Source: Providencia rettgeri
GTDB lineage: Bacteria > Pseudomonadota > Gammaproteobacteria > Enterobacterales > Enterobacteriaceae
Direction of reading: 5' to 3'
NCBI RefSeq assembly: GCF_013702265.1
Contig: NZ_CP059348.1
Coordinates: 1,984,001-2,048,000, forward strand
Length of the DNA stretch: 64,000 nucleotides
Position 1 is the first letter of the stretch. Every line of letters starts with the position of its first letter. This document shows positions 44,384 through 56,407 of the stretch, piece by piece. The notes beneath the pieces were generated by a model that was not told where the DNA came from, did not search any database, and saw only the letters and a program-made list of their open reading frames with translations. A program made the position numbers and the translations under genes.

Positions 44384-45334
44384 TTATTTGAACAGGTCTG
44401 CACTGATGGTGACGCTGCCACCATTCGACTGCCATTCACGAGTGATATGGTAGTATTTTGCACCTTTAGCTTCTGCACGCTTGGCGATTTGATAACGAAC
44501 TTCTGGGGTATTGGTGTAATAACCGGAGAAGGTAATAGAATCAAATGGAACCATCATAGCTGCGGCTGTTTTGTTCACTTCTTCAATGACATAGCCACTT
44601 GGTAATGTCACGCTAGTACGACCTGGTTGACTTGAGGAAGTTTCGAAGAAACGGCCAACCGCTTCGGTTGGTTCTTCTGAGCTTGCAACGCCTGGGATCA
44701 GAACTTTATCAGCAGCTTCACCACCTTGTGCTAACAACGCACGACCCGCTTCTGAATCAGCGGGAACAACTGCTTCTTCTTTTTGAATTTGGCGCTTAGG
44801 TGCATCTTTCTTATAGATATATGCGGTTGCTAAAGTGTTACCGCCGTCATTCATGGCTACGTTACGAACCACATAAAATGAGGCTGCATCTTTTTCTTTG
44901 GCTTTTTTCGCGATTGCTTCGTATAAGTCAGGTTCAGATGGGTAGAAACCACTTACAGTGACGGCATCAAAAGGTTGGTACACTTTTGCGTCCGCTTTAG
45001 ACATTTCTTCAACACCACCGAAAACTCGGCGAGCAGATTCTTCACGTTTTGATGCATCTTTTGCGTACACATCAGCAACAACACGCATGTTGCCGCTGTC
45101 ACCTACATCATCAAGGCTTTGAATGTAAAAGGCATAAGCCCCCATCTTATCAGCCCTACGGGAAACTGCATCGGATGCTTCATAGATAGCATTAAAACGC
45201 CCAGTGACGGTTATACGCTCATAAGGTTGTAATTCAGTAGCCTGTTTTGGCGTTAATTCAACAGCCGCCTGTGTAGCGGTTATACTAGTTAATGATAGCA
45301 CCGCGGCTGCGATGACCGTAGTTTTCAGCTTCAT
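44384..45334 (-). CDS. ydgH: Periplasmic DUF1471 protein YdgH
   Basis: A 316-residue exported protein with a signal peptide (KLKTTVIAAAVLSLTSITAT QA). Three YdgH/BhsA/McbA-like (DUF1471) domains follow, each with a ITVTGRF, VTVSGFYPS or ITFSGYYTN strand and a K/R-A-D-x-x-GAxxFYI/YYHI helix. E. coli YdgH has the same three-domain plan and is periplasmic; its function is unclear. The start at 45334 follows ggaagga. It is divergent from pntA as in E. coli. Confidence 0.93.
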   Translation of the reverse strand: MKLKTTVIAAAVLSLTSITATQAAVELTPKQATELQPYERITVTGRFNAIYEASDAVSRRADKMGAYAFYIQSLDDVGDSGNMRVVADVYAKDASKREESARRVFGGVEEMSKADAKVYQPFDAVTVSGFYPSEPDLYEAIAKKAKEKDAASFYVVRNVAMNDGGNTLATAYIYKKDAPKRQIQKEEAVVPADSEAGRALLAQGGEAADKVLIPGVASSEEPTEAVGRFFETSSSQPGRTSVTLPSGYVIEEVNKTAAAMMVPFDSITFSGYYTNTPEVRYQIAKRAEAKGAKYYHITREWQSNGGSVTISADLFK

Positions 45335-47252
<1,918 letters not shown>

Positions 47253-47262
47253 GGGGTAACTT

Positions 47263-48654
47263 ATGTTGTCAAGTGGAGTTGTGACAGCAGCCTACATCGT
47301 TGCTGCTATCCTATTTATTTTCAGCCTCGCGGGGCTATCTCGCCATGAAAGTTCTCAACGCGGGAACACATACGGCATTATCGGTATGGGGATTGCCCTG
47401 ATTGCCACCATTTTGGGGCCTCATAGCGCCAATGTGGCTTGGATGATTGTGGCAATGGTGATCGGTGCCGTGATTGGTATTCGTTTAGCCAAAAAAGTTG
47501 AAATGACCGAAATGCCTGAGCTGGTTGCTATCTTGCACAGTTTTGTGGGTTTGGCAGCGGTACTTGTGGGCTTCAACAGCTTTATTGCAAGTGAAGGTCA
47601 CGCCAGCAGCGTGATGGAAAATATTCATTTAACGGAAGTTTTCTTGGGTATTTTCATCGGTGCGGTCACGTTTACAGGCTCAATTGTGGCTTATGGCAAA
47701 CTGTCAGGAAAAATGTCATCTAAGCCGATGATGTTACCAAATCGCCATAAATTAAACCTTGCGGCCTTAGTCGTTTCATTTATTTTGCTGGTTATTTTCG
47801 TTAAAACTGACAGCGTTGGCCTGCAAGTTTTCGTGATGCTAATCATGACTGCGATTGCATTAGCCTTCGGTTGGCATTTAGTTGCCTCTATCGGCGGTGC
47901 AGATATGCCAGTGGTGGTTTCCATGCTGAACTCATATTCAGGATGGGCAGCGGCAGCGGCAGGTTTTATGCTCAGTAATGACTTGCTGATCGTGACTGGG
48001 GCCTTAGTCGGTTCATCGGGTGCCATACTTTCTTATATTATGTGTAAAGCGATGAACCGTTCGTTTATCAGTGTTATTGCAGGCGGGTTTGGTACTGATG
48101 GTTCATCAACTGGCTCTGAAGAAGAGATGGGCGAATACCGCGAAACCACAGCGGAAGAAGTCGCTGAAATGTTGAAAAACTCAACTTCAGTGATTATTAC
48201 TCCGGGCTATGGTCTGGCTGTGGCTCAAGCGCAGTATCCGGTGCACGATATTACGGCAAAACTGCGTGAGCGTGGCATCAATGTTCGCTTCGGTATTCAC
48301 CCAGTTGCAGGGCGCTTACCGGGGCACATGAACGTACTGTTAGCGGAAGCGAAAGTTCCTTATGACATCGTATTAGAAATGGATGAAATCAATGATGATT
48401 TCGCTGAAACAGATACGGTGCTGGTTATCGGTGCGAATGATACCGTTAACCCAGCGGCGCAAGAAGATCCAAACAGCCCAATTGCGGGTATGCCTGTGTT
48501 AGAAGTTTGGAAAGCGAATAATGTCGTTGTGTTTAAACGCTCAATGAATACAGGGTATGCAGGGGTACAAAACCCACTGTTCTTTAAAGAAAATACCCAA
48601 ATGTTATTTGGTGATGCGAAAGCCAGCGTGGATGCAATTTTAAAAGCGCTGTAA
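47263..48654 (+). CDS. pntB: NAD(P) transhydrogenase subunit beta
   Basis: Beta subunit, 463 residues. The N-terminal two thirds form membrane helices with the proton-channel region ([20 protein letters not shown] with His, [20 protein letters not shown] with Asn/Ser). The C-terminal domain III binds NADP ([54 protein letters not shown]). With pntA it forms the complete enzyme. Confidence 0.98.
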   Translation: MLSSGVVTAAYIVAAILFIFSLAGLSRHESSQRGNTYGIIGMGIALIATILGPHSANVAWMIVAMVIGAVIGIRLAKKVEMTEMPELVAILHSFVGLAAVLVGFNSFIASEGHASSVMENIHLTEVFLGIFIGAVTFTGSIVAYGKLSGKMSSKPMMLPNRHKLNLAALVVSFILLVIFVKTDSVGLQVFVMLIMTAIALAFGWHLVASIGGADMPVVVSMLNSYSGWAAAAAGFMLSNDLLIVTGALVGSSGAILSYIMCKAMNRSFISVIAGGFGTDGSSTGSEEEMGEYRETTAEEVAEMLKNSTSVIITPGYGLAVAQAQYPVHDITAKLRERGINVRFGIHPVAGRLPGHMNVLLAEAKVPYDIVLEMDEINDDFAETDTVLVIGANDTVNPAAQEDPNSPIAGMPVLEVWKANNVVVFKRSMNTGYAGVQNPLFFKENTQMLFGDAKASVDAILKAL

Positions 48655-48680
48655 TTGCTTATCATTGACGGTATAAAATA

Positions 48681-48706
48681 AAACGCCCTGAATTCAGGGC
48701 GTTTTT
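48681..48706 (+). terminator. Terminator after pntB
   Basis: A 24-bp perfect palindrome, AAACGCCCTGAA and its complement, followed by more T. It ends the pntAB transcript. Confidence 0.93.
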
Positions 48707-48841
48707 ATATCTGAATATTTTCTTTTTTATTATTAATCGAATTATGAGTAATTGATAATGGCCACTAAGAAGATAATAGTAAAAAGCTCACAAATATGTC
48801 TATTTAAGAGCTTCTAAATTTGATGTTTATCGCCAATTTAA

Positions 48842-49786
48842 TTAATCATCCGCGGCACTAATAGGGCATACAAAGCCGTCAGGTTTAATCGCTAATAAAT
48901 CGCATTTTAGCTTATCAATAACATGTTCCGCCGTATTTCCTAAGAACGCAGCAGAAAGCCCAGTACGACCTAATATGCCGAGTACCACGACACCCGCATG
49001 TAGCTCTTCACACATGTCAGGAATGATTTTTTCAGGTAGCCCTTCACGAACATGGGTGTATTTCTCATCAATTGCAAACTTCTGCCGCAGGCTTTTCATG
49101 GCTATCAGATGCTGACCGCGTAGGGCATTGTTATACAAGCTTGGGTCAAAATCAGGCAGTTCAATGGCAATGTTCATTGGCGCAATGGGGTAAGCGCTGA
49201 CTAAATGAATTTCCTGCTCTTTAATGATCCTTCGAGCGAGATCTTGGGTTTTCTCAACCAACTTGATATTTAGGTCATCATGGTAAGATTCTTCATTAGA
49301 AAGATTCACCGCAACCACCACCGAACCGTGATCTGGCCAGACTTTATCTTTCACCATCCAAACAGGACACGGGCATTTTCTTAATAAATGCCAGTCTAAT
49401 GGGGTAAAAATGATGGATTCTAAGTTGTCAGTTTGGTGCGCCATTTTCAGTAGAAGATCATGTTGACCGCTAATGACTTCCTGAATGATGGCTTCATAAG
49501 GCTTGTTGTGCCAAATGACTTTAATTTCTATCTCAATACCCGCTTCTAAATAAAAATGGGCTTGTTGCTTGATCCACGCGGCTTTTTGGCTGATCACCCC
49601 TTTGCGCATTGCATTGCGTTCCTCAGGAGAAAGCAGGGTAGTCATATCATAAGATAGGTCATAGATAGGCAGGAAGGCTTTTATCCGTCCGCCATTACGC
49701 TGTACGATATAAACTGCACGCCTTAATGCCGGTTGATCATCCTGATTTGGGTCGATTGCTACTAAAAGATTTTTATAGTTAGCCAT
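48842..49786 (-). CDS. uspE: Universal stress protein E
   Basis: A 314-residue protein of two tandem Usp domains. The first starts [20 protein letters not shown]; the second ends with [27 protein letters not shown], the Usp nucleotide-site pattern G-x2-G-x9-G-S/N. E. coli UspE acts in stress tolerance and motility/adhesion and also lies next to fnr. It reads away from fnr on the same strand. Confidence 0.96.
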   Translation of the reverse strand: MANYKNLLVAIDPNQDDQPALRRAVYIVQRNGGRIKAFLPIYDLSYDMTTLLSPEERNAMRKGVISQKAAWIKQQAHFYLEAGIEIEIKVIWHNKPYEAIIQEVISGQHDLLLKMAHQTDNLESIIFTPLDWHLLRKCPCPVWMVKDKVWPDHGSVVVAVNLSNEESYHDDLNIKLVEKTQDLARRIIKEQEIHLVSAYPIAPMNIAIELPDFDPSLYNNALRGQHLIAMKSLRQKFAIDEKYTHVREGLPEKIIPDMCEELHAGVVVLGILGRTGLSAAFLGNTAEHVIDKLKCDLLAIKPDGFVCPISAADD

Positions 49787-49912
49787 GCTGACATCCTCTC
49801 AATAAACGGATAGTTCCATCTCTCTAAACTATGTTATTGGGGATAAATACGCAAGAAATGTGATTAAAAAGTAACAACGGATCACAAAGTTTGTGACCCG
49901 TTTATAGGAATA

Positions 49913-50668
49913 TTAGCAAGAAACTGGGGATACTTTACCAGCGATATCAGTTAGTTTTGCCATATCGTCGATGGTAATATATTTACCTTTAACGCTGAGC
50001 ATACCGCTTTTTTGGAAGCGACCTAACAGACGGCTAATTGTCTCAACGGTTAAGCCAAGGTAATTACCAATATCACCACGAGTCATGGTGAGTCTGAATT
50101 CTCTTGGAGAGAAACCACGCTCAGCAAAACGATGAGATAGGTTAAGAATAAATGCAGCTAAACGCTCTTCCGCATTTTTCTTAGATAATAAGAGGATCAT
50201 TTCTTGGTCCCCTTTAATTTCACCGCTCATCAGGCGCATAATTTGTTGGCGCAGGTTAGGCATTTTGCCAGATAAATCGTCCAGCGTTTCAAATGGAATT
50301 TCACAAACCATTGAAGTTTCTAGCGCTTGAGCAAAACTTGGGTGCTGTGTATGAATAATGGCATCAAAACCAACGAGGTCGCCCGCTAAGTGGAAACCGG
50401 TGATTTGCTCATCGCCTTCTTCAGTAATGGTGTAGCTTTTAATTGTGCCAGAGCGAATAGCGTATAAAGAACGTAATTCATCGCCTGCTTTAAATAAAGC
50501 TTGGCCTTTTTGAATAGGTTTTTTACGTTCGATAATATTATCGAGTTGATCCAGTTCGTGTTCATTCAGAGTAAAAGGAATACACAGCTGACTAATACTG
50601 CAATCCTGGCAATGAATAGCACAACCACCAGACTGGATGCGACGAACAACTCTTTTTTCTGGGATCAT
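49913..50668 (-). CDS. fnr: Oxygen-sensing transcription regulator FNR
   Basis: Global regulator that switches gene expression when oxygen runs out, through an O2-labile [4Fe-4S] cluster. The 251-residue protein keeps all four E. coli cluster ligands at the same positions (Cys20, Cys23, Cys29 and Cys122), a cyclic-nucleotide-type sensor domain, and the recognition helix [17 protein letters not shown]. An FNR-like box just upstream suggests self-control. Confidence 0.98.
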   Translation of the reverse strand: MIPEKRVVRRIQSGGCAIHCQDCSISQLCIPFTLNEHELDQLDNIIERKKPIQKGQALFKAGDELRSLYAIRSGTIKSYTITEEGDEQITGFHLAGDLVGFDAIIHTQHPSFAQALETSMVCEIPFETLDDLSGKMPNLRQQIMRLMSGEIKGDQEMILLLSKKNAEERLAAFILNLSHRFAERGFSPREFRLTMTRGDIGNYLGLTVETISRLLGRFQKSGMLSVKGKYITIDDMAKLTDIAGKVSPVSC

Positions 50669-51010
50669 ATTAAATGCTCAATCAGGTTAAAATTATTGAT
50701 ATGAGTCAATTTTAGCATAAGATAATTGAACAGGTAAGGGCTATATAAGACAGAAACGAGTTATTAAATAAAAAAGCAAAGAATGCTAAATTTACCAATC
50801 TAATAGATTCAGCAGATCATGCTAATTTACAGGATATTAGCAATTGCAAGATTTGACCTATATTAAATACATAAATTTAATATATAAAAAGAGAGATAAA
50901 AAACATAGTAAAAACATGTTTTATTTTACATAGTTTATTAGCATTAAATTAACACAAGAATAAACAGAAAAATATCATTTTTTCCTATTAACCTATAAAA
51001 AGAGGTCATA
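50669..51010. other. fnr upstream region
   Basis: A 342-base AT-rich gap between divergent fnr and the quinone oxidoreductase gene. It holds the FNR box near fnr; nothing else specific is seen. Confidence 0.5.
50696..50709. promoter_or_regulatory. FNR box upstream of fnr
   Basis: TTGATATGAGTCAA agrees at nine of ten defined positions with TTGATnnnnATCAA and lies 28 bases before the fnr start, where it would overlap the promoter or start of transcription. FNR represses its own gene in E. coli; the same is inferred here. Confidence 0.65.
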
Positions 51011-52021
51011 ATGAGTAACAATTTGATGTCGTTGCCCCCATTAATGACAGCTGTCGACATTATTGATCCAAGCGTTTCGGATGAACTGCAGCTAATAGAG
51101 ATTCCGCTCCCTAAACTCCTTCCTGGTCATTTAATCGTTAAAGTGGAAGCCGCAGGTGTTAACCGTCCTGATATTTTCCAACGCAAAGGTTCATACCCGC
51201 CACCACCAGATGCATCGCCAATCATGGGACTTGAGGTATCGGGTACGGTTGTGGCTAAAGCCGATGATGTGACGCAATGGACGATAGGTGACCGTATTTG
51301 TGCGCTTGTGGCAGGTGGTGGTTACGCCGAATACTGCTTAGTGCACCAAGATATCGCTTTGCCATTAGGAAATTTATCCTTTGAAGAAGGGGCGGCTATC
51401 CCAGAGAACTTTTTTACTGTTTGGGCGAATATGTTCCAGATTGGTCAGCTGAAACAAGGGGATACAGTACTTATTCATGGTGGCACCTCGGGTATTGGTA
51501 GTGTTGCTATCCAACTCGCAAAAGCATTTGGTGCCACGGTGATAACGACGGTTGGCTCAGAAGATAAAGCGGTAGCGGCGAAATCACTTGGTGCGGATTG
51601 TGTGATTAATTACCGAACAGACGATTTTGTGAAAGTGACTCAGGAGTATACAAATCATCATGGTGTGAATATGGTCGTCGATATTATTGGTGGCGACTAT
51701 GTGAACAAAAACTACGTAGTAGCAGCAAAATTTGGGCGGATCATCCAAATTGGCATGATGAAAGGAAACCCAACTCAGCTGAACATGATGCCATTGATGG
51801 TAAAACGTTTAACCCATACAGGGTCAACAATGCGCTCTCGAAGTAATGAAGAGAAAGCGCAAATCGCTAAAGAGCTGCATCAGCAAGTATGGGGAATGCT
51901 ACAGAACGGTAAGATAAAACCAATAATTAACAAAATATATACATTATGTCAGGTGGAAAGCGCACATCACCATATGGAATCAGGGGATTTGATTGGTAAA
52001 ATTATTTTAGTAAACAGTTAG
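51011..52021 (+). CDS. NAD(P)H quinone oxidoreductase, zinc-independent MDR family
   Basis: A 336-residue medium-chain dehydrogenase/reductase of the QOR/PIG3 type. Features: EAAGVNRPDIFQRKGSYPPP, GLEVSGTVVAKADDVTQW, the NADPH-binding VLIHGGTSGIGSVAIQLAKA and the closing HHHMESGDLIGKIIL. The cysteines and histidines that bind zinc in alcohol dehydrogenases are absent. It should reduce quinones, enones or similar compounds. Whether it has any tie to the downstream tyrosine genes is not shown, since 400 bases with a TyrR box lie between. Confidence 0.85.
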   Translation: MSNNLMSLPPLMTAVDIIDPSVSDELQLIEIPLPKLLPGHLIVKVEAAGVNRPDIFQRKGSYPPPPDASPIMGLEVSGTVVAKADDVTQWTIGDRICALVAGGGYAEYCLVHQDIALPLGNLSFEEGAAIPENFFTVWANMFQIGQLKQGDTVLIHGGTSGIGSVAIQLAKAFGATVITTVGSEDKAVAAKSLGADCVINYRTDDFVKVTQEYTNHHGVNMVVDIIGGDYVNKNYVVAAKFGRIIQIGMMKGNPTQLNMMPLMVKRLTHTGSTMRSRSNEEKAQIAKELHQQVWGMLQNGKIKPIINKIYTLCQVESAHHHMESGDLIGKIILVNS

Positions 52022-52125
52022 CTACGGCTTAACTATTTTTTAATGTTTATATAATTAGATAATAATTACGTATGTTATTATTTTTTTATTTATAACAAAT
52101 AATTTACATTATCAAGTCTTTTAAG

Positions 52126-52143
52126 CGTAAATATCTCTTTACA
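52126..52143. promoter_or_regulatory. TyrR box upstream of the tyrosine decarboxylase gene
   Basis: CGTAAATATCTCTTTACA agrees at 11 of 12 defined positions with the TyrR box TGTAAAn6TTTACA. TyrR is the tyrosine/phenylalanine-responsive regulator of aromatic amino acid transport and synthesis in enterobacteria and controls tyrP in E. coli. The site lies about 280 bases before the decarboxylase start. TyrR itself is not in this window. Confidence 0.65.
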
Positions 52144-52383
52144 GATGATTAATTTTTGAATTTTTGTGCCTGCCCACAAATCCGAACAAAATTAAGATGA
52201 GTTTGTTAATGTTTTAATGAAGATGGATTATATCTATAGACAAGTTGGCTCATTAACGGCTTGTCTACTACTGAATATAGGTTAAGGATATAAGTCTAGT
52301 CATATCATTAACAAGTTGTCATTCGACACAGACATCCCCCCGTTATTGCACTTTCCAATGATAATAAGTTGAGTAACTTAATG

Positions 52384-52403
52384 CAGCTGGTGCCAGCCAG
52401 CTG
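52384..52403 (+). promoter_or_regulatory. Hairpin just ahead of the tdc ribosome site
   Basis: CAGCTGG/CCAGCTG with a six-base loop ends seven bases before the aaggtg ribosome site of the decarboxylase gene. It may affect mRNA stability or ribosome access. Confidence 0.45.
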
Positions 52404-52424
52404 TAGTTTGAAGGTGTAGTGATA

Positions 52425-54365
52425 ATGAATAATTTTAAAAATAAAAACATGAATGTCGATGCATTGTTCCTCGGACCTAAATCTGAAAATGCGGTATTTT
52501 TTAGAGAAATGATGGAATACGCAGTGACTGAGCATATGCATTGGCGTTCTGGTTATCATCCCGAAGATCCCGATTTAATTACTACCGTCGATAGATATGC
52601 ACCTGAATATCGGGATACGTTATATCGCACTGAAGGTATCCTTAATCAGCTTTCCTCGAAATTGAAAACTACGTCAGTGCCTTGGTTTTCACCGCGTTAC
52701 ATGGGGCATATGAACGCGGATACACTGATGATCTCCAATCTCGCGTATGTCATGGCAATGATGTACAACCCAAATAACTGCGCACAAGAATCTTCGCCAA
52801 CGACGACGGTATTAGAAATCGAAGCGGGGTTAGATTTATGCGGTATGTTTGGGTATGACGTGCAAAAATCTTGGGGGCACATTACCTCTGGTGGCACAGT
52901 AGCTAACTATGAAGGGTTATGGGTCGCGAGAAACATCAAAACCTTGCCTTTAGCCATGGCATCCCATCCTCAAGCCAAACAACTTTTAACGGATATTTCA
53001 GAAACCGCATTACTGAATATGCGAACTAGTGATGTACTGGATCTGATTGATGAGTTGAAAAAACAAGGATTGTTTGAAGAGATCCGTAATCTGACCTGCC
53101 GAGGTACCGGCGTTGAACAAGGTAAACTCGGTAAATTATTAGTGCCGCAATCCAAGCATTATTCGTGGATGAAAGCGATGGATATTTTAGGGTTAGGGCA
53201 GCAAAACATTGTTCAACTTCCCGTGGATAAACGTTATCGCACGGATGTGGCGCAAATGCGTGACATCGTTTTCTCTCTCATTGAAAAGGGTGAACCGATC
53301 CTAGCCGTGGTTGCCGTTGTCGGAACCACAGAAACAGGTGCTATTGATAACGTCGCTGAAGTCATCAAATTACGGGAAGAATGTGAACAACGCTTTGGCG
53401 TTTCATTCTATGTGCATATTGATGCCGCGTATGCGGGCTATGCCTGTGCGATGTTCCGTGATGAAAACAACCAATTCCTTGAATATGATGCGCTTATTGA
53501 GCGTTACCATAGCGAAGGTGTTTTCCCGCCAGATATCGTTTGGCCAAAGCCCGATGTTTATCAAAGTTTCCGTGCTTTAAACCAAGCTGATTCCATCACA
53601 GTCGATCCGCATAAAGTTGGTTTTATCCCTTATGCGGCAGGGGCGATTTGTATGAGGGACAAACGCATTGTCGATTTGATTTCCTATCATGCGGCCTATG
53701 TGTTTGAAGAAGTGAAAGAAAGTAGCCGTAAAACCGATAAGCAACAGAATGTATTACTGGGTTCATCGATTATGGAAGGCTCAAAAGCAGGTGCGACGGC
53801 AGCGGCGGTATGGGCTGCTCATCGGTTAGTTCCGCTGAACTTATTGGGGTATGGCAAGGTCATCGCAGCAGGGGTTACAACCGCCAATTGGATGATCGAA
53901 AAAATCAATGCCAGCGAGCCGTTTGTGATTGATGGGCGTGAGTTTACATTGGCAGCGATGCCTGCACCGGATTTCCACATGATCAATTTTATGTTCAGGG
54001 AGACGGGCAATACCTCATTAGAGAAGCAAAACCAGTTAAATAAACGTTTGTATGAACTCTGCTCTTATGCGGCAGGACGTACTTATGCAAATGACTTTTT
54101 AACCTCGTCAACATCACTAACCCATGAAGAATACGGTGATAATCCTCAGAATCTGTGTCTAGAAGCGAATTTCAAGGAAGAGGAATGGCATAAAGTCCAT
54201 TCAATTTATGTATTAAGGGCCGCAATTATGACCCATTGCCTGCGTGATAAACAGCACTTCGAAAGCTACTGGAATGAATTAAGAAACATCTTTGAAGACA
54301 AACTACAACAGCTCATTGATGAAGAAAATAAACGTAATCATTCCATCCAAAAAGTTAGTGTTTAA
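52425..54365 (+). CDS. tyrDC: Tyrosine decarboxylase (PLP-dependent, bacterial TyrDC type)
   Basis: Group II PLP decarboxylase of 646 residues that converts tyrosine to tyramine (and in relatives L-dopa to dopamine). Motifs are PWFSPRYMGHMNADTLM, the PLP-site HITSGGTVANYEGLW, DAAYAGY and the PLP lysine in VDPHKVGFIPY (Lys397). Length and motifs fit the Enterococcus/Lactobacillus TyrDC class rather than the shorter plant or animal enzymes. I chose the ATG at 52425 behind aaggtg over a GTG six bases earlier. tyrP follows 22 bases after its stop, as expected for a tyrosine/tyramine acid-resistance or energy unit. Its base composition by eye matches the neighbours. Confidence 0.9.
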   Translation: MNNFKNKNMNVDALFLGPKSENAVFFREMMEYAVTEHMHWRSGYHPEDPDLITTVDRYAPEYRDTLYRTEGILNQLSSKLKTTSVPWFSPRYMGHMNADTLMISNLAYVMAMMYNPNNCAQESSPTTTVLEIEAGLDLCGMFGYDVQKSWGHITSGGTVANYEGLWVARNIKTLPLAMASHPQAKQLLTDISETALLNMRTSDVLDLIDELKKQGLFEEIRNLTCRGTGVEQGKLGKLLVPQSKHYSWMKAMDILGLGQQNIVQLPVDKRYRTDVAQMRDIVFSLIEKGEPILAVVAVVGTTETGAIDNVAEVIKLREECEQRFGVSFYVHIDAAYAGYACAMFRDENNQFLEYDALIERYHSEGVFPPDIVWPKPDVYQSFRALNQADSITVDPHKVGFIPYAAGAICMRDKRIVDLISYHAAYVFEEVKESSRKTDKQQNVLLGSSIMEGSKAGATAAAVWAAHRLVPLNLLGYGKVIAAGVTTANWMIEKINASEPFVIDGREFTLAAMPAPDFHMINFMFRETGNTSLEKQNQLNKRLYELCSYAAGRTYANDFLTSSTSLTHEEYGDNPQNLCLEANFKEEEWHKVHSIYVLRAAIMTHCLRDKQHFESYWNELRNIFEDKLQQLIDEENKRNHSIQKVSV

Positions 54366-54387
54366 TTAATTTTGTTAGGATCTCAAT

Positions 54388-55596
54388 ATGAAAAATCGCA
54401 CACTTGGTAGTGTTTTTATTGTTGCAGGTACTACGATCGGCGCTGGAATGTTGGCGATGCCAATTGCAGCGGGAAGTAACGGGTTTTCAGTCAGTTTAGT
54501 GATGTTGTTTGGGTTGTGGGCGCTAATGTGCTACACCGCATTATTGCTGGTTGAGGTTTACCAACATGAATCTCATGAAACGGGGATAGGTAGTGTTGCT
54601 CAGCGCTATTTAGGTTCTGGTGGGAAGTTCATTACTGGTTTCAGTATGATGTTTTTAATGTATGCCTTAACCGCCGCGTATGTGACAGGCGCAGGGCAAA
54701 TTATTACTTCAAACCTGAAAGGCAGTTTTGCCATTGAAATGGCAGATTGGATGGGGATTGTCATCTTTACCATTATCGGTGGTGGGGTGGTTTGCTTTGG
54801 TACCTCGTCTGTCGATTTTATTAACCGCATCTTATTTACTGCCAAGATTGTGTTTTTAGTGATCATTCTTGCGATGATGTTCCCGCATGTTGAACAAGTG
54901 AACTTGCTTTCTTCACCAACAGAAAAAATCCTGATCCTCGCGGCTATCCCTGTCTTCTTTACATCATTTGGTTTCCACGGAAGTGTACCAAGTGTCGTGA
55001 AATATATGGGCGGTGATGTCAAAAAACTGCGAATTATCTTTATCTTAGGAAGTGCGATTCCGTTAGTTGCCTACATTTTATGGCAAATCGCTACGCTGGG
55101 CAGCATTAGCACAAGTACCTTTGTGGGGATTTTAGCTGAAAACTCAGGGTTAAATGGATTGCTTGAAGCCATTAAAGCAGTTGCGCAGTCAGGTAAAACT
55201 GAACTCGTCGCTCAAATGTTTATGAGCTTAGCATTAGCCACATCATTCCTTGGTGTTGCGTTAGGCTTGTTTGACTTCTTAGCAGACTTGTTTAAACGCC
55301 AAGATAACGCTTCAGGGCGTATTCAAACTGGGTTAATTACCTTTTTACCACCGCTGGTTTTTGCCTTGTTTTATCCGAAAGGCTTCGTGATGGCGTTAGG
55401 TTATGCGGCAATCGCGCTGTCTATCTTAGCGTTATTACTGCCAAGCGCGATGGCTCTGAAATCACGAGATGTTAACCCTCGTAAGTATCAAGTACTCGGT
55501 GGCAAGCCTGCATTATGGATTGTATTCCTGTGTGGTATTGCGGTTATTGGTATCCAGCTTGGTATTGTTTTCAAAGTTCTGCCTGATATTGGCTAA
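54388..55596 (+). CDS. tyrP: Tyrosine-specific permease TyrP (HAAAP family)
   Basis: An inner-membrane transporter of 402 residues with about 11 helices. It is very close to E. coli Tyr[68 protein letters not shown]. It should import tyrosine, perhaps in exchange for tyramine in this setting; exchange is not shown. Thus the permease is of the enterobacterial type, while its operon partner is of the Gram-positive-like decarboxylase class. A strong terminator follows. Confidence 0.95.
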   Translation: MKNRTLGSVFIVAGTTIGAGMLAMPIAAGSNGFSVSLVMLFGLWALMCYTALLLVEVYQHESHETGIGSVAQRYLGSGGKFITGFSMMFLMYALTAAYVTGAGQIITSNLKGSFAIEMADWMGIVIFTIIGGGVVCFGTSSVDFINRILFTAKIVFLVIILAMMFPHVEQVNLLSSPTEKILILAAIPVFFTSFGFHGSVPSVVKYMGGDVKKLRIIFILGSAIPLVAYILWQIATLGSISTSTFVGILAENSGLNGLLEAIKAVAQSGKTELVAQMFMSLALATSFLGVALGLFDFLADLFKRQDNASGRIQTGLITFLPPLVFALFYPKGFVMALGYAAIALSILALLLPSAMALKSRDVNPRKYQVLGGKPALWIVFLCGIAVIGIQLGIVFKVLPDIG

Positions 55597-55623
55597 CACT
55601 AACGAGTTATTGTTTTGATTTAG

Positions 55624-55656
55624 AAAGCCAGTTCTCTCGCAGAACTGGCTTTTTTC
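55624..55656 (+). terminator. Terminator after tyrP
   Basis: AAAGCCAGTTCT/AGAACTGGCTTT stem with a five-base loop and a T run. Confidence 0.94.
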
Positions 55657-55717
55657 ATTTACGAAGATCACTAAAAACACTTTTTGTACGCTAAGACGCT
55701 AATTTTCTCGTTATCAT

Positions 55718-55736
55718 AATGATAATGGTTATCATT
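55718..55736. promoter_or_regulatory. Fur box upstream of the PadR-like gene
   Basis: AATGATAATGGTTATCATT is a near-perfect Fur site (consensus GATAATGATAATCATTATC), with a second overlapping half to the left (TTATCATAATGATAAT). It lies about 110 bases before the PadR-like gene, so iron control of that gene is likely. Confidence 0.8.
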
Positions 55737-55756
55737 AGCACGCAATGATAAAAACA

Positions 55757-55810
55757 GATATATCTAATTCTGGCATTATTCAGAAAACCGATTATGATAT
55801 TAGATATATC
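55757..55810. promoter_or_regulatory. Paired GATATATC operator of the PadR/YqjI-like regulator
   Basis: GATATATCTAAT at 55757-55768 and its exact complement ATTAGATATATC at 55799-55810 form a perfect 12-bp inverted repeat, 30 bases apart. Each arm contains the self-complementary GATATATC, so each could bind a dimer. The pair lies 36 bases before the regulator start, which suggests self-repression. Confidence 0.6.
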
Positions 55811-55845
55811 GGTTTTTAATTTTTGCACATTCACTGAGAGATCAA

Positions 55846-56406
55846 ATGGACAATCCAAAAACCCTCGATACATGCCTATGCGAGGGTAAAAGTGTTCGGC
55901 GCATGTTTAATCCAAAACAACTGCGTATTTATATTTTGCATTTACTCGTAGATGGTGCGAATTATGGTTATGAACTGATAAAAAATATTAGTGAAGGAAC
56001 GGCAGGATTTTATTGTCCAAGCCCTGGCGTGATTTATCCGACACTAACATTGCTGGAAGAGGTGGGTTTTATTTCAACCAGTAAAGGAACGGGCAAAGGG
56101 CGTAAATGCTTTGCCATTACGCCGGAAGGTCGCTGTTTTTTACTATTAAAGGCAGAGATTCTTGCTGAAGTGAAAATGAAGCTAAATTATGCACAAGAAC
56201 TGAAAGCCGGAAATCAATTTGCCAATGAAATTGAGTTAGCGGTTGATAAATTCAAGTCATTACTCAGACACAAAATTGTTTTACAACAGTTATCGAAACA
56301 AGAATCCGCCCAAGTGGTCAACATTATTAACCAAGCTGTGAAACGCATTGAACAAGTGAATGCGGCGCTATTAATTTCAGAAGAGAACGTAGTAGAAGGA
56401 AAATAA
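55846..56406 (+). CDS. PadR-family regulator (YqjI-like)
   Basis: A 186-residue transcription factor with an N-terminal winged helix (LRIYILHLLVDGANYGYELI KNISE, then YCPSPGVIYPTLTLLEEVGF) and a C-terminal helical dimer arm. The SPGVIYPTL segment and length match E. coli YqjI, a metal-responsive repressor of the siderophore reductase gene yqjH. The His/Cys-rich N-terminal extension of E. coli YqjI is reduced here to a short Cys-containing stretch (TCLCEGK). A Fur box and a paired operator lie upstream. A small gene follows one base after its stop. Confidence 0.8.
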   Translation: MDNPKTLDTCLCEGKSVRRMFNPKQLRIYILHLLVDGANYGYELIKNISEGTAGFYCPSPGVIYPTLTLLEEVGFISTSKGTGKGRKCFAITPEGRCFLLLKAEILAEVKMKLNYAQELKAGNQFANEIELAVDKFKSLLRHKIVLQQLSKQESAQVVNIINQAVKRIEQVNAALLISEENVVEGK

Positions 56407-56407
56407 C

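Larger units (their letters stand above)
52022..52424 (+). other. Leader region of the tyrosine decarboxylase operon
   Basis: A 403-base gap with a TyrR box (52126-52143), an AGACAAG/CTTGTCT inverted repeat (52238-52266) and a CAGCTGG/CCAGCTG hairpin just before the ribosome site. No ORF of note is seen. Confidence 0.6.
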
